Positions 27,127-36,715 of a stretch of 64,000 nucleotides of DNA are shown one piece after another (position 1 is the stretch's first letter; the number at the start of each line of letters is the position of its first letter). The stretch covers positions 1-64,000 of the forward strand of contig CAWHNS010000001.1 of NCBI GenBank assembly GCA_963830715.1, read 5' to 3'. Under the pieces are notes generated by a model. The model saw only the letters and a list, made by a program, of their open reading frames with translations. It was not told where the DNA came from and did not search any database. The stretch is from CAVVMA01 sp963830715. Its GTDB lineage: Bacteria; Desulfobacterota; Binatia; Binatales; Binataceae. A program made the translations under genes and the position numbers.

Positions 27127-28821
27127 ATGAAACGGCGGATGGCGCTTGGCGATTTCCTGGTCGCTTATCTGCACAAGATAGGCGTGACCCACGTCTTCGG
27201 CATCCCGGGCGACCTGGCGCTCAAGCTTTTCTTCGCGCTCGGCAAAAAACACGACCTGAGGATCGTCACCTTCTCACACGAGCCGGGCGTCGGCTTCGCC
27301 GCTGACGGCTATGCGCGCGCGACCGGCCGGATCGGCGCAATCTGCGTGACCTACGGCGCGGGTGGTCACAACATGGTCAATCCGGTGGCGGGATCGTTCT
27401 CCGAGCGCGTGCCGCTGCTGATCTTCTCAGGCGGTCCCGGCGAGGAGGAGCGCAAGCTCGGCACGCTCATCCATCATCAGGCCCGCGAGATCGAATCGCA
27501 GCACCGCATCTACCAGGAAGTCACCTGCGCCGCGCGCGTGCTGACCGACCCGCGCCGCGTGGCGACCGACCTGCACGAGGTCGCGCTCGCGGTATGGGCC
27601 GAGCAGCGCCCGGGCTACCTGGAGATTCACCGTGACATGGTGGATCGCGAGATCGAGGTGCCCGATGAAATCATCAAATGGGACGGCCGCCTGCACTTCC
27701 ACGAATCCGACGCGCGCAAGGTCGAGGAAGCGGCGCGCGAGGCCGCCGCGATGTTCAACGCGTCGTCGAAGCCGGTGCTGATCGCGGGAATCGAAATCCA
27801 TCGCTACAAGACCTCGCGCGAGCTGGTCGAGCTGGCGGAAAAGATGGGCGCGCCGGTGCTGACCACGGTGCTCGGCAAGGGCGCATTCCCGATGGACCAT
27901 CCGCTGTACATGGGGGTCCACGTCGGGCCGATAAGCCCGCCGCCGATCGTCCATCGGATGGACGAGGCAGACTTCGTGCTGAACCTGGGATGCCTCAAGA
28001 CCGACATGAATTTCGGGAATCGCCCGCCCCATATAATTCAAGAGAAGACGGTATGGGCGGTCGATCGGCGGGTCGATGTGAAGTATCACACCTACACCGA
28101 CGTTGGCGTGCGCGATTTCGTGCGCGCGCTGCTGCGGTTGGATCTGAAGACCCGCCACGAACGGGTGCAATACGCCGACAACCTGCGCGGGCTCGTTTCG
28201 CGTGACGGCGTTCCGGTCAAGGTCGGCGCGATGCTCAGCGCGGTCAACGATTTTCTCGCCACCCATCGCCGCTACATGGTAGTCGCGGAATCCGGCGACA
28301 TGCTGTTCGGCGGGCTCGACGTGCGCGTGCCCCACGACGGCACCTACCTCGCGCAGGGCTTTTACGCCTCGATGGGCTTCGCGGTGCCGGCCGCGATCGG
28401 CGCGCAGATCGGCAACGGGCTTCGGCCGCTGGTGCTGTGCGGCGACGGCGGCTTCCAGATGACCGGGCCGGAAATCTCCCACGCGCCCAAATCCGGTGCG
28501 AACCCGATCGTGCTGCTGATCAACAACGGCGGCTGGGGCATCTTTCGGCCGATCGCGGACCGCCCCGATCTGCTCGACCTTCCGCCGTGGCCCTACGCGA
28601 GGCTCGCCGAGGATTGGGGCGGCGTCGGCTTCGAGGCGCGCACCATCGCGCAGTTGCAAAGCGCGCTCGAGGCGGCGCATCTGAGCAAGAGCTTCGCGAT
28701 AATCGACGTCAAGGTGGACCGCGAAGACCTCTCGCCGGTGACGATGAAGTACATCAGGGCCGCCGCGAAACGATCGCGGGTCGCGCCGCATCGTAGCAAC
28801 GCTCGCAATTCATCGCGGTAG
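27127..28821 (+). CDS. Thiamine-diphosphate-dependent enzyme (2-oxoacid decarboxylase/acetolactate-synthase-like)
   Basis: 564 residues from ATG 27127, with GGAGAGGG as ribosome site. Domain order is Pyr (GVTHVFGIPGDLALKLF; ThDP-activating Glu E52 in SHEPGVG), a central domain (residues about 200-330), and PP with CGDGGFQMTGPEI and INNGGWGIF, the GDG...NN ThDP/Mg2+ motif. The central domain is closer to pyruvate/indolepyruvate/phenylpyruvate decarboxylases than to acetolactate synthase (inference from pattern). An AMP-forming acyl-CoA ligase starts 9 bases after its stop, so its product may feed that step. The substrate is unproven. Confidence 0.87.
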   Translation: MKRRMALGDFLVAYLHKIGVTHVFGIPGDLALKLFFALGKKHDLRIVTFSHEPGVGFAADGYARATGRIGAICVTYGAGGHNMVNPVAGSFSERVPLLIFSGGPGEEERKLGTLIHHQAREIESQHRIYQEVTCAARVLTDPRRVATDLHEVALAVWAEQRPGYLEIHRDMVDREIEVPDEIIKWDGRLHFHESDARKVEEAAREAAAMFNASSKPVLIAGIEIHRYKTSRELVELAEKMGAPVLTTVLGKGAFPMDHPLYMGVHVGPISPPPIVHRMDEADFVLNLGCLKTDMNFGNRPPHIIQEKTVWAVDRRVDVKYHTYTDVGVRDFVRALLRLDLKTRHERVQYADNLRGLVSRDGVPVKVGAMLSAVNDFLATHRRYMVVAESGDMLFGGLDVRVPHDGTYLAQGFYASMGFAVPAAIGAQIGNGLRPLVLCGDGGFQMTGPEISHAPKSGANPIVLLINNGGWGIFRPIADRPDLLDLPPWPYARLAEDWGGVGFEARTIAQLQSALEAAHLSKSFAIIDVKVDREDLSPVTMKYIRAAAKRSRVAPHRSNARNSSR

Positions 28822-28829
28822 GGCGCGAG

Positions 28830-30455
28830 ATGGATCCCGCATCCGACAAGCTGCTGCGCAACTTCAGATGGGACGTGCCGGAGTATTTCAACTTCGGCGA
28901 CGTGATCGATCGCTACGCCGCCGACGCGGCGCGCGTCGCGCTGCTGTGGGAAGACGAGCGCGGCAATCGCGCGCGGCTTACGTTTGCCGATTTGCGCGAG
29001 CAGTCCAACCGGGCCGCCAACGCGCTGGCTGGAATCGGCATCCGGCGCGGCGATCCGATCCTGCTGGTGCTGCCGCGAATCGCGATGTGGCAGGCGGCGT
29101 ATATCGGGGCGCTCAAGCTCGGCGCGCTGGTAATCCCGTGCACCTCGATGCTGCGCGAGAAGGACCTGGTCTATCGCGCCAATCATTCCGGCGCGCGCGC
29201 GATAATCGCGGCGCCGTCGGCCGCGGAAATGGTCGGCGACCTGCGCAATCAGTGTCCGACGCTCGAGCACTTCATGCTGGCCGGCGCCGCCCGCAGCGGA
29301 TGGGCGAGCCTGAACGATGCGATGCTCCAGGCCTCGGCGCGTTTCACTCCGCTACGCACGCGCGCGTCCGAGCCCGCGATTTGCTTCTACACCTCCGGCA
29401 CGACCCGCGAACCCAAGGCCGTACTGCACAGCCACGCCTACACGTACTGCCATCGTTACACCGGGCTCAACTGGCTCGACCTTCGCGAGACCGATCGGCA
29501 CTGGACGACCTCCGACACGGGATGGGCCAAAGCGGCATACGGCGTCCTTTTCGGCCCGTGGATGAACGGCGTGACGACCTTCATGTACAACGGCCGCTTC
29601 GAGCCGAAGAAGCAACTCGAACTGTTGCGGCGTTATCAGATCACGACCTTCTGCGCGCCGCCGACGGAATATCGGATGCTCGTCAAGGAGGATCTGTCGC
29701 GCTTTCCTCTGCCCTCGCTCCGGCATTGCGCCGGCGCCGGGGAACCGCTCAATCCCGAAGTGATCGAAGTATGGCGCGACCGTTACGGACTTACGATTCA
29801 CGACGGCTACGGCCAGACCGAGACGATCATTCTGGCGGCGAACGTTCCGGGGATGACGGTCAAGCCGGGCTCGATGGGTCTGCCGTTTCCCGGCCACGAC
29901 CTGCGGGTCGTCGACGACCAGCTCAACGAGACCAGGGACCGGGAAGTCGGCGAGATCGCGGTGCGTATCCAGCCGGATCGGCCGCCTTCGCTATTCCTGG
30001 AATATTGGAAAAATCCCGACGAAACCGCGGCGGCATTTCGCGGCGGTTATTACCTTACCGGCGACCAGGCTTCTCGCGATTCGGACGGCTATCTGTGGTT
30101 CGTCGGACGCGCGGACGATGTGATCATCTCCGCCGGCTACCGAATCGGCCCGTTCGAGGTCGAAAGCGCACTGCTGGAGCATCCGGCGGTGATGGAATCC
30201 GCGGCGGTTGCGAGTCCCGACCTCGATCGCGGCGCGATCTGCAAGGCGTTCGTGAAGCTCAAGATCGGGGTCGAGCCGAGCGAGGCGCTTAAGCGCGAGC
30301 TGCAGGACCACGTCAAGCGGGTGACCGCTCCGTACAAGTATCCGCGCGAGATTGATTTCGTCGACGAGCTGCCCAAGACCGTAAGCGGCAAGATCCGCCG
30401 CGTCGAGCTGCGCAAGCGCGAAGAGGAACGAAAGCTCCGCGGCGCTCCCCGATGA
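28830..30455 (+). CDS. AMP-forming acyl-CoA synthetase
   Basis: 541 residues. It activates a carboxylic acid to acyl-AMP and then acyl-CoA. The P-loop is YTSGTTREPKAVLHSH (about residue 190), with Arg where Gly is usual. Other motifs are DGYGQTETIILAANVPG, FVGRADDVIISAGYRIGPFE, and the catalytic Lys in PKTVSGKIRRVELR near residue 520. The pattern is nearest to benzoate/medium-chain acyl-CoA ligases. It is 9 bases from the ThDP enzyme and overlaps the SdpI-family gene by ATGA, so the three are one operon. Confidence 0.92.
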   Translation: MDPASDKLLRNFRWDVPEYFNFGDVIDRYAADAARVALLWEDERGNRARLTFADLREQSNRAANALAGIGIRRGDPILLVLPRIAMWQAAYIGALKLGALVIPCTSMLREKDLVYRANHSGARAIIAAPSAAEMVGDLRNQCPTLEHFMLAGAARSGWASLNDAMLQASARFTPLRTRASEPAICFYTSGTTREPKAVLHSHAYTYCHRYTGLNWLDLRETDRHWTTSDTGWAKAAYGVLFGPWMNGVTTFMYNGRFEPKKQLELLRRYQITTFCAPPTEYRMLVKEDLSRFPLPSLRHCAGAGEPLNPEVIEVWRDRYGLTIHDGYGQTETIILAANVPGMTVKPGSMGLPFPGHDLRVVDDQLNETRDREVGEIAVRIQPDRPPSLFLEYWKNPDETAAAFRGGYYLTGDQASRDSDGYLWFVGRADDVIISAGYRIGPFEVESALLEHPAVMESAAVASPDLDRGAICKAFVKLKIGVEPSEALKRELQDHVKRVTAPYKYPREIDFVDELPKTVSGKIRRVELRKREEERKLRGAPR

Positions 30456-31159
30456 AACTGCCCGCGCAGCCATCGACTCAACATGAGGTCGCGATGAAAA
30501 TCGACCGGCGCACTGAAGTGCCGCAGTGGATTTTGATTGCCGCCATGTTGCTGATTGCCACGATAGTCTGGCCGTCGGCGCCGGATCGGATACCCGTGCA
30601 CTGGAATGCTTACGGCGCAGCCGATCGCTTCGGCGGCAAATTCGAGGGCTTGTTGCTGATGCCGCTCCTTTCGATCGGCATCTACTTGCTGCTGCTGCTC
30701 CTGCCGAGGATAGACCCGCGACGCGCCAACTACGCGCAGTTCGCCGGCGCCTACAACGTTTTGCGCATCGCGATTCTCACCTTCCTCGCCGCAGTTTACT
30801 TCCTGATCATCCTCCTGATCGAAGGGCACAAGGTTGACGTCTCGAGCGCAGTAAGCGCGCTGGTAGGCGGGCTGTTGATCGTGATCGGCAGCCAGCTGGG
30901 AAAGGTGCGGCCGAATTGGTTCGTCGGCATCCGCACCCCGTGGACGCTTTCGAGCAAGCTCGCGTGGAACAAGACGCACCGGCTCGGCGGATGGCTGTTC
31001 ATGCTGGCCGGAATTGTGATGATCGCGAGCATCGCCGCGCCGGCGCCCTGGAGTCTCGCGCTAAGCATGGGCACGATTTTCACCGTCGCTGCGTTTATGC
31101 TTGTCTATTCGTATTTCGTGTGGCGCAGCGACCCCGACAAAAGCTCGCCTACCGGCTAG
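30452..31159 (+). CDS. SdpI/DUF1648 family membrane protein
   Basis: 235 residues with about six membrane helices. It begins with ATG inside the stop of the ligase gene (ATGA overlap), so translation is coupled; a second possible start is ATG 30494. The DUF1648 signature PVHWNAYGAADRFGGKFEG lies near residue 48. The C-terminal SdpI domain has NWFVGIRTPWTLSSKLAWNK and THRLGGWLFML. SdpI is the immunity protein for the SdpC toxin in Bacillus, but most homologues are of unknown role. Its place at the end of an acid-activating operon is unusual. 145 bases without a gene follow. Confidence 0.88.
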   Translation: MKLPAQPSTQHEVAMKIDRRTEVPQWILIAAMLLIATIVWPSAPDRIPVHWNAYGAADRFGGKFEGLLLMPLLSIGIYLLLLLLPRIDPRRANYAQFAGAYNVLRIAILTFLAAVYFLIILLIEGHKVDVSSAVSALVGGLLIVIGSQLGKVRPNWFVGIRTPWTLSSKLAWNKTHRLGGWLFMLAGIVMIASIAAPAPWSLALSMGTIFTVAAFMLVYSYFVWRSDPDKSSPTG

Positions 31160-31304
31160 CGAGAGGATTCAGTCGCTTCGCGTGGATCCTTCGGCTTCGC
31201 TCCGCTCGCTTGAGGACGACAACTTGGAGACGCCTTTGATTGTCATATATGCACCTGGGCGACAGCCGAACGCGAAGGAATCTGCGCAGAGCGAGAAGCA
31301 TCGA

Positions 31305-32750
31305 CTAACCCCGGGCCGGCAGGTTCAGCACCAGCATCCGCGGCTCGGTCATCGCCTCCATCGCCCATCGCACGCCCTCGCGTCCCAGCCCCGAGTCCTT
31401 GACGCCGCCGAACGGATAGGTATCCACGCGGAACACGCCGGTGTCACCTACGATCACCGCGCCTGCCTCGATTTCGCGGAAGGCCTCGAAGGCGTGCTCC
31501 AGGCTGGAGGTAAACACGCCCGCCTGTAGTCCGAAAGGCGAATCGTTCACCGCTTCGATTCCTTCGGCGAAAGACTCGATTGCCTCGACCGTTGCGACCG
31601 GGCCGAAGACCTCCTGGCACCAGACGCGCAGCGAGTGGAGCTTGCGGTCCGACAGCCAGATCACGGTGGGCGCTACGACCGCTCCCTCGCGGCGATTGCC
31701 GGTCAGGATGTCCGCGCCCGCCGCCTGCGCTTCGCCGATCCACTCCATCACGCGTTCGGCCGCCGCGACGCTGATCATCGGGCCGACGACAGTCCTGGGA
31801 TCCATCGGGTCGCCGACCGGCAATGCCCTGGTGTGATCGACCAGGCGCTTGAGGAAGTCCTGATAAACTCCTCGATGCACGAAAATCCGCTGCACCGAAA
31901 GGCACACCTGGCCCGCGTGGACGAACGCGCCGCGCGCGGCGCGGGCCGCCGCGGTTTCGAGGTCCGCGTTCTCGTCGACGATCAGGCCTCCGTTGCCTCC
32001 GAGTTCGAGCGCGACGCGTTTCTTGCCGGCCTTTGCCTTCAGCAGCCATCCCACCGCCGCGCTGCCGGTGAAGCTGAGCATCTTCAGGCGCTCATCGGTG
32101 GCCAGCGTCTCGGCCACCGGCGGATCGGCGGAGACGACGTTGAACGCGCCGCGCGGAAGCCCGCTGGCGGCGGCGATTTCCGCCAGCATCAGGGCAGGTG
32201 CGGGGCACTGCGGCGGCGGCTTCACGACCAGCGTGTTGCCGGTCGCGATTGCCGGCGCGACTTTGTGCGTGACCAGGTTGAGCGGGAAGTTGAACGGCGC
32301 GATAGCCGCGATCGGCCCGATCGGAAAGCGCTCGACGATCCCGATCGCGCCCGGTCGGGCAGGATCGAAATCCAGCGGCTCGAAGTTGCCGCCGAAGCGC
32401 TTGACCTCCTCGCCGGCGAGCGCGAACACGCCGATCGTGCGGCCGACCTCGGCGCGCGAATAGTCAATCGGCTTGCCCGTGGACATCGTGATCGAGCGTT
32501 CGAACTCGTCGCGGCGCTCGGCGATACCGCGGCTGATCTCGAATAGAATTTCGGCGCGGCGGGCGCGCGGGAATCGCCGCGTCTCGCCGAACGCGCGAAC
32601 GGCCGCGGCGATCGCCGCTTCCATCTCCGCGTGTCCGGCGCGGGCAACCTGGCCGACTACGCCGCCGGTATAGGGGTAGCGAAGCTCGTAACGGTCGCCG
32701 GTATCGACCAGTTGTCCATCGATGAAGAGCTTATGCTTGAGGTTCGACAC
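31305..32750 (-). CDS. NAD(P)-dependent aldehyde dehydrogenase
   Basis: 481 residues. Motifs in order: IAPFNFPLNLVTHKVAPAIA (NAD-binding), PPPQCPAPALMLAEI with the conserved Lys in VVKP, FTGSAAVGWLL, ALELGGNGGLIVDENADLE with the general-base Glu, and catalytic Cys in VHAGQVCLSVQRIFVH. The C-terminal FGGVKDSGLGREGVRWAME is also canonical. It belongs to the broad lactaldehyde/succinate-semialdehyde/phosphonoacetaldehyde group; substrate unassigned. It is convergent with the ThDP/ligase/SdpI operon, where an aldehyde could be made, but a link is speculative. Confidence 0.92.
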   Translation of the reverse strand: MSNLKHKLFIDGQLVDTGDRYELRYPYTGGVVGQVARAGHAEMEAAIAAAVRAFGETRRFPRARRAEILFEISRGIAERRDEFERSITMSTGKPIDYSRAEVGRTIGVFALAGEEVKRFGGNFEPLDFDPARPGAIGIVERFPIGPIAAIAPFNFPLNLVTHKVAPAIATGNTLVVKPPPQCPAPALMLAEIAAASGLPRGAFNVVSADPPVAETLATDERLKMLSFTGSAAVGWLLKAKAGKKRVALELGGNGGLIVDENADLETAAARAARGAFVHAGQVCLSVQRIFVHRGVYQDFLKRLVDHTRALPVGDPMDPRTVVGPMISVAAAERVMEWIGEAQAAGADILTGNRREGAVVAPTVIWLSDRKLHSLRVWCQEVFGPVATVEAIESFAEGIEAVNDSPFGLQAGVFTSSLEHAFEAFREIEAGAVIVGDTGVFRVDTYPFGGVKDSGLGREGVRWAMEAMTEPRMLVLNLPARG

Positions 32751-32768
32751 GGATCAGGCCCCAGCGAG

Positions 32769-34769
32769 TCAGAGTGCGGAGTCGGCCGCCGACATCGCGA
32801 GGTAGCGGCGGTACGAGGCGGACTTCTTCAGCAGCTCGGCGTGCGGTCCCGATGCTGCCAGCGTCCCGCCGAACAGGAAGTGCACCACGTCGCATGCGGC
32901 CAGCGTCTCGGGGCGATGAGCGATGAGCAGGACGATACGATCGTCGGCGATTTTCCGCAGCGTGCGCATCAGGTTTGTTTCAGTCTCGGGATCGAGCGGC
33001 GCAGTCGGCTCGTCGAGGATCAGCACGTCGGGATGACGAAGCAGCGCGCGGGCGATCGCGATGCGCTGCTTCTGGCCTACCGACAGGCGCGCGCCTCGCC
33101 GACCGAGCATCGTCGCGTATCCGTCCGGCAGCCGCTCGATGAATTCCGCCGCTCCCGCCATCGCAGCCGCCGCGGCGACTTGTTCATCGGTCGCTGTTGG
33201 ACTGCCGTATCGAATATTGTCGGCGATGGTCGCCGAGAAGAGCGCCTCGTGCTGAAATACGAATCCGATCCGCGCGCGGGTCGCCGTTAGCGGGAACTCG
33301 CGCGAATCGATTCCGTTGAACAGCACCGCGCCCGAGCGCGGCTCGATGAAACGCGGGATCGAGTAGATGAGCGTGCTCTTGCCCGCGCCGCTCGGGCCCG
33401 CGATCGCGGTCATCTCGCCGGCGCGCAGCGTGAGCGTGACGTTGCGTACCACTGGAGCGGCGTCATCGTACGCGACGCTCAGATCGCGAAGACCGAGTTC
33501 GATCACCGGCTGCGAGATCTCGCGCCCGTTGCCGTTCGGACGCTCCTCGCCGAGGCGATCGAGCACGCTGTGCATCCGGCGAAGTCCGGCAATCGGCACC
33601 TGAATCCTGGCCCACGTCGAGCCGAGCGTCGCCATCGGCGACGCCAGCATCCCGGCGTAGGCCGCGAGCAGCACGACGTCGCCGAGCAGGAACTTTCCCT
33701 CGATAACCTGGCTGAGCACGCCGTAGAGCGCGGCCCCGACCAGCATCCAGATGGCGGGCGCGAGGAGAAGAAACACCAGCATCGCGATCGCGATCAGCCT
33801 GAGCGTCGCGGCGAACGAACCCCAGCTTGCCGCGTCGACCGCGGTGCGCTCGCGATCTTCCTGGCCGAAGGCCTTGATCAGCTGCACCTGCGCGATTCGC
33901 TCCTCGAATGCCGACATCACGTCGCTGCCGCGCTCGCGCATCTGCTGGCCGCGATCGCGGAACACCCGGCCGAACAGCCCGCTGCCGATCGCGACGATCG
34001 GCAGGACCAGCGCGGCAAGTATCGGGATGAGCGGCTCCTGGGGAAATTGCAGCACCAGAATCAGCAGCGCGAGCAGGAATGCGGACAGGGAAAGGATCGG
34101 CGCCAGGATTCCGTCGTAGAGAACGCTTCCGATCGCAGCGCTGTCGTTCATCACCCGAAATACCGCGTCGCCGATCTTCTGGTCCGCGAAGAGTTTGAGC
34201 GGAGAGCGCAGGAAGCGTTCATAGACCGTGGTGCGGACGCCCTGATTGATTCGCTGGGTAAGGTTGATCGTGATCCAGACTTCGAGCAATCCGAACAAGC
34301 CGTTCGACAGGCTCCAGCCGTCGTTGGCATTGTTCGCGGTCGAGCCGGACTGATCGAGTCCGCCGCTGTCTATGTTGGCGCTGAGATCCTGGCGGCGGTC
34401 GTCGACCATGCCGTTCAGTAGCCCGATCAGCAAAAGGAAGCCGGCGACGATCGCGAGCAGAGCCGCGCGATTGTCGCCCGCCAGCGGATAGAGGAGAAGC
34501 CTCGGGCCGCCGGTCAGAGGATGGCCGTTGATGACGTTGTCGATCACGATCTTGAGCGGCCAGGGCGTGACCAGGAAAAAAGTCAGCGATACCATCGACA
34601 GCGCGAATTTGGCCGCGAGCAGACGCCGATGGACCGCGATGAACGGCCAGGATTTCGCGATCAGCCGAACCGCTTCGCGCATCGACAGTGAAGGGCGCTC
34701 GTGCGCATAGAGCGCATCGGCGCGAGGATCCTCCGACGCGACGACGGGCTGTGGCAAAGCGGCGGCCAT
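32769..34769 (-). CDS. ABC exporter half-transporter, subunit B (fused membrane and ATPase domains)
   Basis: 666 residues from the ATG overlapping the stop of the upstream ABC gene. The N-terminal ABC_membrane domain (residues about 40-400) contains an unusual hydrophilic insertion between helices (NIDSGGLDQSGSTANNANDG). The ATPase has Walker A IAGPSGAGKST, C-loop LSVGQKQRIAIARAL and Walker B VLILDEPTAPLDPE. The C-loop has Val in place of the usual Gly. The tight overlap implies a heterodimer with the gene at 34769-36637. The exported substrate is unknown; lipids or drugs are typical. Confidence 0.92.
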   Translation of the reverse strand: MAAALPQPVVASEDPRADALYAHERPSLSMREAVRLIAKSWPFIAVHRRLLAAKFALSMVSLTFFLVTPWPLKIVIDNVINGHPLTGGPRLLLYPLAGDNRAALLAIVAGFLLLIGLLNGMVDDRRQDLSANIDSGGLDQSGSTANNANDGWSLSNGLFGLLEVWITINLTQRINQGVRTTVYERFLRSPLKLFADQKIGDAVFRVMNDSAAIGSVLYDGILAPILSLSAFLLALLILVLQFPQEPLIPILAALVLPIVAIGSGLFGRVFRDRGQQMRERGSDVMSAFEERIAQVQLIKAFGQEDRERTAVDAASWGSFAATLRLIAIAMLVFLLLAPAIWMLVGAALYGVLSQVIEGKFLLGDVVLLAAYAGMLASPMATLGSTWARIQVPIAGLRRMHSVLDRLGEERPNGNGREISQPVIELGLRDLSVAYDDAAPVVRNVTLTLRAGEMTAIAGPSGAGKSTLIYSIPRFIEPRSGAVLFNGIDSREFPLTATRARIGFVFQHEALFSATIADNIRYGSPTATDEQVAAAAAMAGAAEFIERLPDGYATMLGRRGARLSVGQKQRIAIARALLRHPDVLILDEPTAPLDPETETNLMRTLRKIADDRIVLLIAHRPETLAACDVVHFLFGGTLAASGPHAELLKKSASYRRYLAMSAADSAL

Positions 34770-36637
34770 CAGCTTGCGCTCCCGCTCGCGAGCCGGGCCT
34801 CGGGTTCCTCCGCGGCGACGAGCCTTCCAGCCTCGATTCGATAGGCGCGGTCGGCGCACGCCGCGGTTCTCTCGCGATGCGTTGCGATGAGGACCATCCG
34901 GCGGTCGGGGTGCTGCGCGACCCATCGCCGGAGCGCCGCTAAAAAACTCTCCTCGGTCGCGGTGTCGAGCGCCGAGGTCGGCTCGTCGAGCAGCAGGATC
35001 GGCGCGTCGCGCAGGATCGCGCGCGCGATACCGATTCGCTGCGCCTGGCCCTCGGAGAGCTTGGCGCCCTTCTCGCCCAGCATCGTATCGAGTGCGGCCG
35101 GCAGTGAGTGCGCGAAATCGGACAGCTGCGCAATCTCCAGCGCGGACAGAACCTCTTCGTCGGACGCCTCGGGACGGCCGTAGGCTACGTTCTCGCGAAG
35201 CGTTGCGGTGAACAGGGGATTCTCCTGAAGCGCGACCGAGAATTGAGCGCGGTAGGAGACCAGGTCGAGATGGCGGATGTCGCGACCGTCGAGCAGGATT
35301 CGGCCCGAGGTAGGACCGAAGAATCGGAGCGCCAGCCCGATCAGCGTACTCTTGCCCGCTCCGCTATGTCCGGCGACTACCGTCACCTCTCCGACCCGCG
35401 CCAGCAGGTTGAGGTCCGAAAGCACCTCGACGCGGCCGTCATAGCTGAAGGCGCATCGCTCGAATGCCAGCGATTCGCGAACCGTCCCGACCGGATCGCG
35501 CCCGGTTGCGACTTCGCGCTCGGGAATCTTGTCGAGCATCTCGAAGACTCGCGCCAGGGCGACGCCGACGTCCTGCAGGCTGCCCCAGAGGTCGGTCAGA
35601 TGGCGCGTGCCGGAACTCATCCAGCCGAAGGCCGACATGGCGGCCTGAAAGAGGCCGAGCGTGACGACGGCCCGGGTGATGCCGCCGCGCCCTCCGGTGA
35701 GCACCTGCTGCGCGCCGACGTAGAGCACTGCGATGTATGCGCCGGCACGAATGCTGTTGTTGAGAATGCGGTAAGCGACCATCAGCATCCGGGCGCGCCG
35801 CGCGGCCAGAAAAGCGCTCCAGTTGTCGCGCGCGTAGCGATTGCTCTCGGCAGCTTCGGTGCCGAACGCCTTGACCGCCGGGATGGAGGCGAGCGTCTCC
35901 TCGATCGTGGTGGTAGCCAGCGCGGTCGCTTCGCGCGCGTGGCGGAAAGCGCGGCGCAGCGGGCCGCTGAACGCCCAGGCCAGAATGAGGTCGGCCGGAA
36001 TGACTGCAATGGCTATCAGTGCGATTACATAGTTGGAGAGCGCCAGCCATATGAGTATTGCGATCGTCACCGGCAGCAGGCGTAGCGGCTGCACGACCAG
36101 GCCGTTTATCACCTGCGGGATCGCGGCCGAGTCCTGAAACATCCTGAAGATCGCGTCGCCGATCTTCTCCTCGGAATGGAAACGCATGCTCAGCTCCTGC
36201 ATCCGGGTGTACAAATCGACCCGAAACAGGTTGCTGATCCGCTGCAGGATCCAGATTGCGTAGCCGATCGTGACGAGCGCTGCCGGAAGCGCGACCATCG
36301 CGAGGATTCCCGCTACCACGCACGCCCGCCACAAGACGATCCGGCGCGCGGCGTTCAGCGGCACGTGCAGGAGCGCCGCCTGGCCCGCGGTCAGCGCGTG
36401 TCCGTTGCCGACCACATCGAAGAAGACCGGCAGCAGGTATAGCGCCAGCAATCCGGCGGGTATTCCGGGCAATATCGCCAGCCACAGGTACAGCAGGTGG
36501 CGCCGGTAGGGCCGGATAAAGGGCCAGGTGCGGCCGAGAAGGCGAAGTATGTCGCGCGAGCGAAGCTTCTCCGGCAGAGCGAAGGGGCGGATGTTTGGCA
36601 CGATATTTTTGCGCTTCTGACGCGATGATAGCGACAC
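34769..36637 (-). CDS. ABC exporter half-transporter, subunit A (fused membrane and ATPase domains)
   Basis: 622 residues. Six membrane helices precede an ATPase domain with VVAGHSGAGKSTLIGLAL (Walker A), QENPLFTATLRENVAYGRPE (Q-loop side), KLSEGQAQRIGIARAIL (C-loop) and ILLLDEPTSALDTATEE (Walker B). The C-loop LSEGQ departs from LSGGQ at the third residue, as does its partner's. Its stop overlaps the ATG of the second subunit, so the two are coupled and probably pair as a heterodimer. It is divergent from the crotonase gene at 36716. Confidence 0.92.
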   Translation of the reverse strand: MSLSSRQKRKNIVPNIRPFALPEKLRSRDILRLLGRTWPFIRPYRRHLLYLWLAILPGIPAGLLALYLLPVFFDVVGNGHALTAGQAALLHVPLNAARRIVLWRACVVAGILAMVALPAALVTIGYAIWILQRISNLFRVDLYTRMQELSMRFHSEEKIGDAIFRMFQDSAAIPQVINGLVVQPLRLLPVTIAILIWLALSNYVIALIAIAVIPADLILAWAFSGPLRRAFRHAREATALATTTIEETLASIPAVKAFGTEAAESNRYARDNWSAFLAARRARMLMVAYRILNNSIRAGAYIAVLYVGAQQVLTGGRGGITRAVVTLGLFQAAMSAFGWMSSGTRHLTDLWGSLQDVGVALARVFEMLDKIPEREVATGRDPVGTVRESLAFERCAFSYDGRVEVLSDLNLLARVGEVTVVAGHSGAGKSTLIGLALRFFGPTSGRILLDGRDIRHLDLVSYRAQFSVALQENPLFTATLRENVAYGRPEASDEEVLSALEIAQLSDFAHSLPAALDTMLGEKGAKLSEGQAQRIGIARAILRDAPILLLDEPTSALDTATEESFLAALRRWVAQHPDRRMVLIATHRERTAACADRAYRIEAGRLVAAEEPEARLASGSAS

Positions 36638-36715
36638 CCGATATGGCCGGTAAAGCCGCCTGATGCTAACCTTCAGACGCGATTGCGCCGCAATCGCCCC
36701 GAGGGAGGTTCCGCG

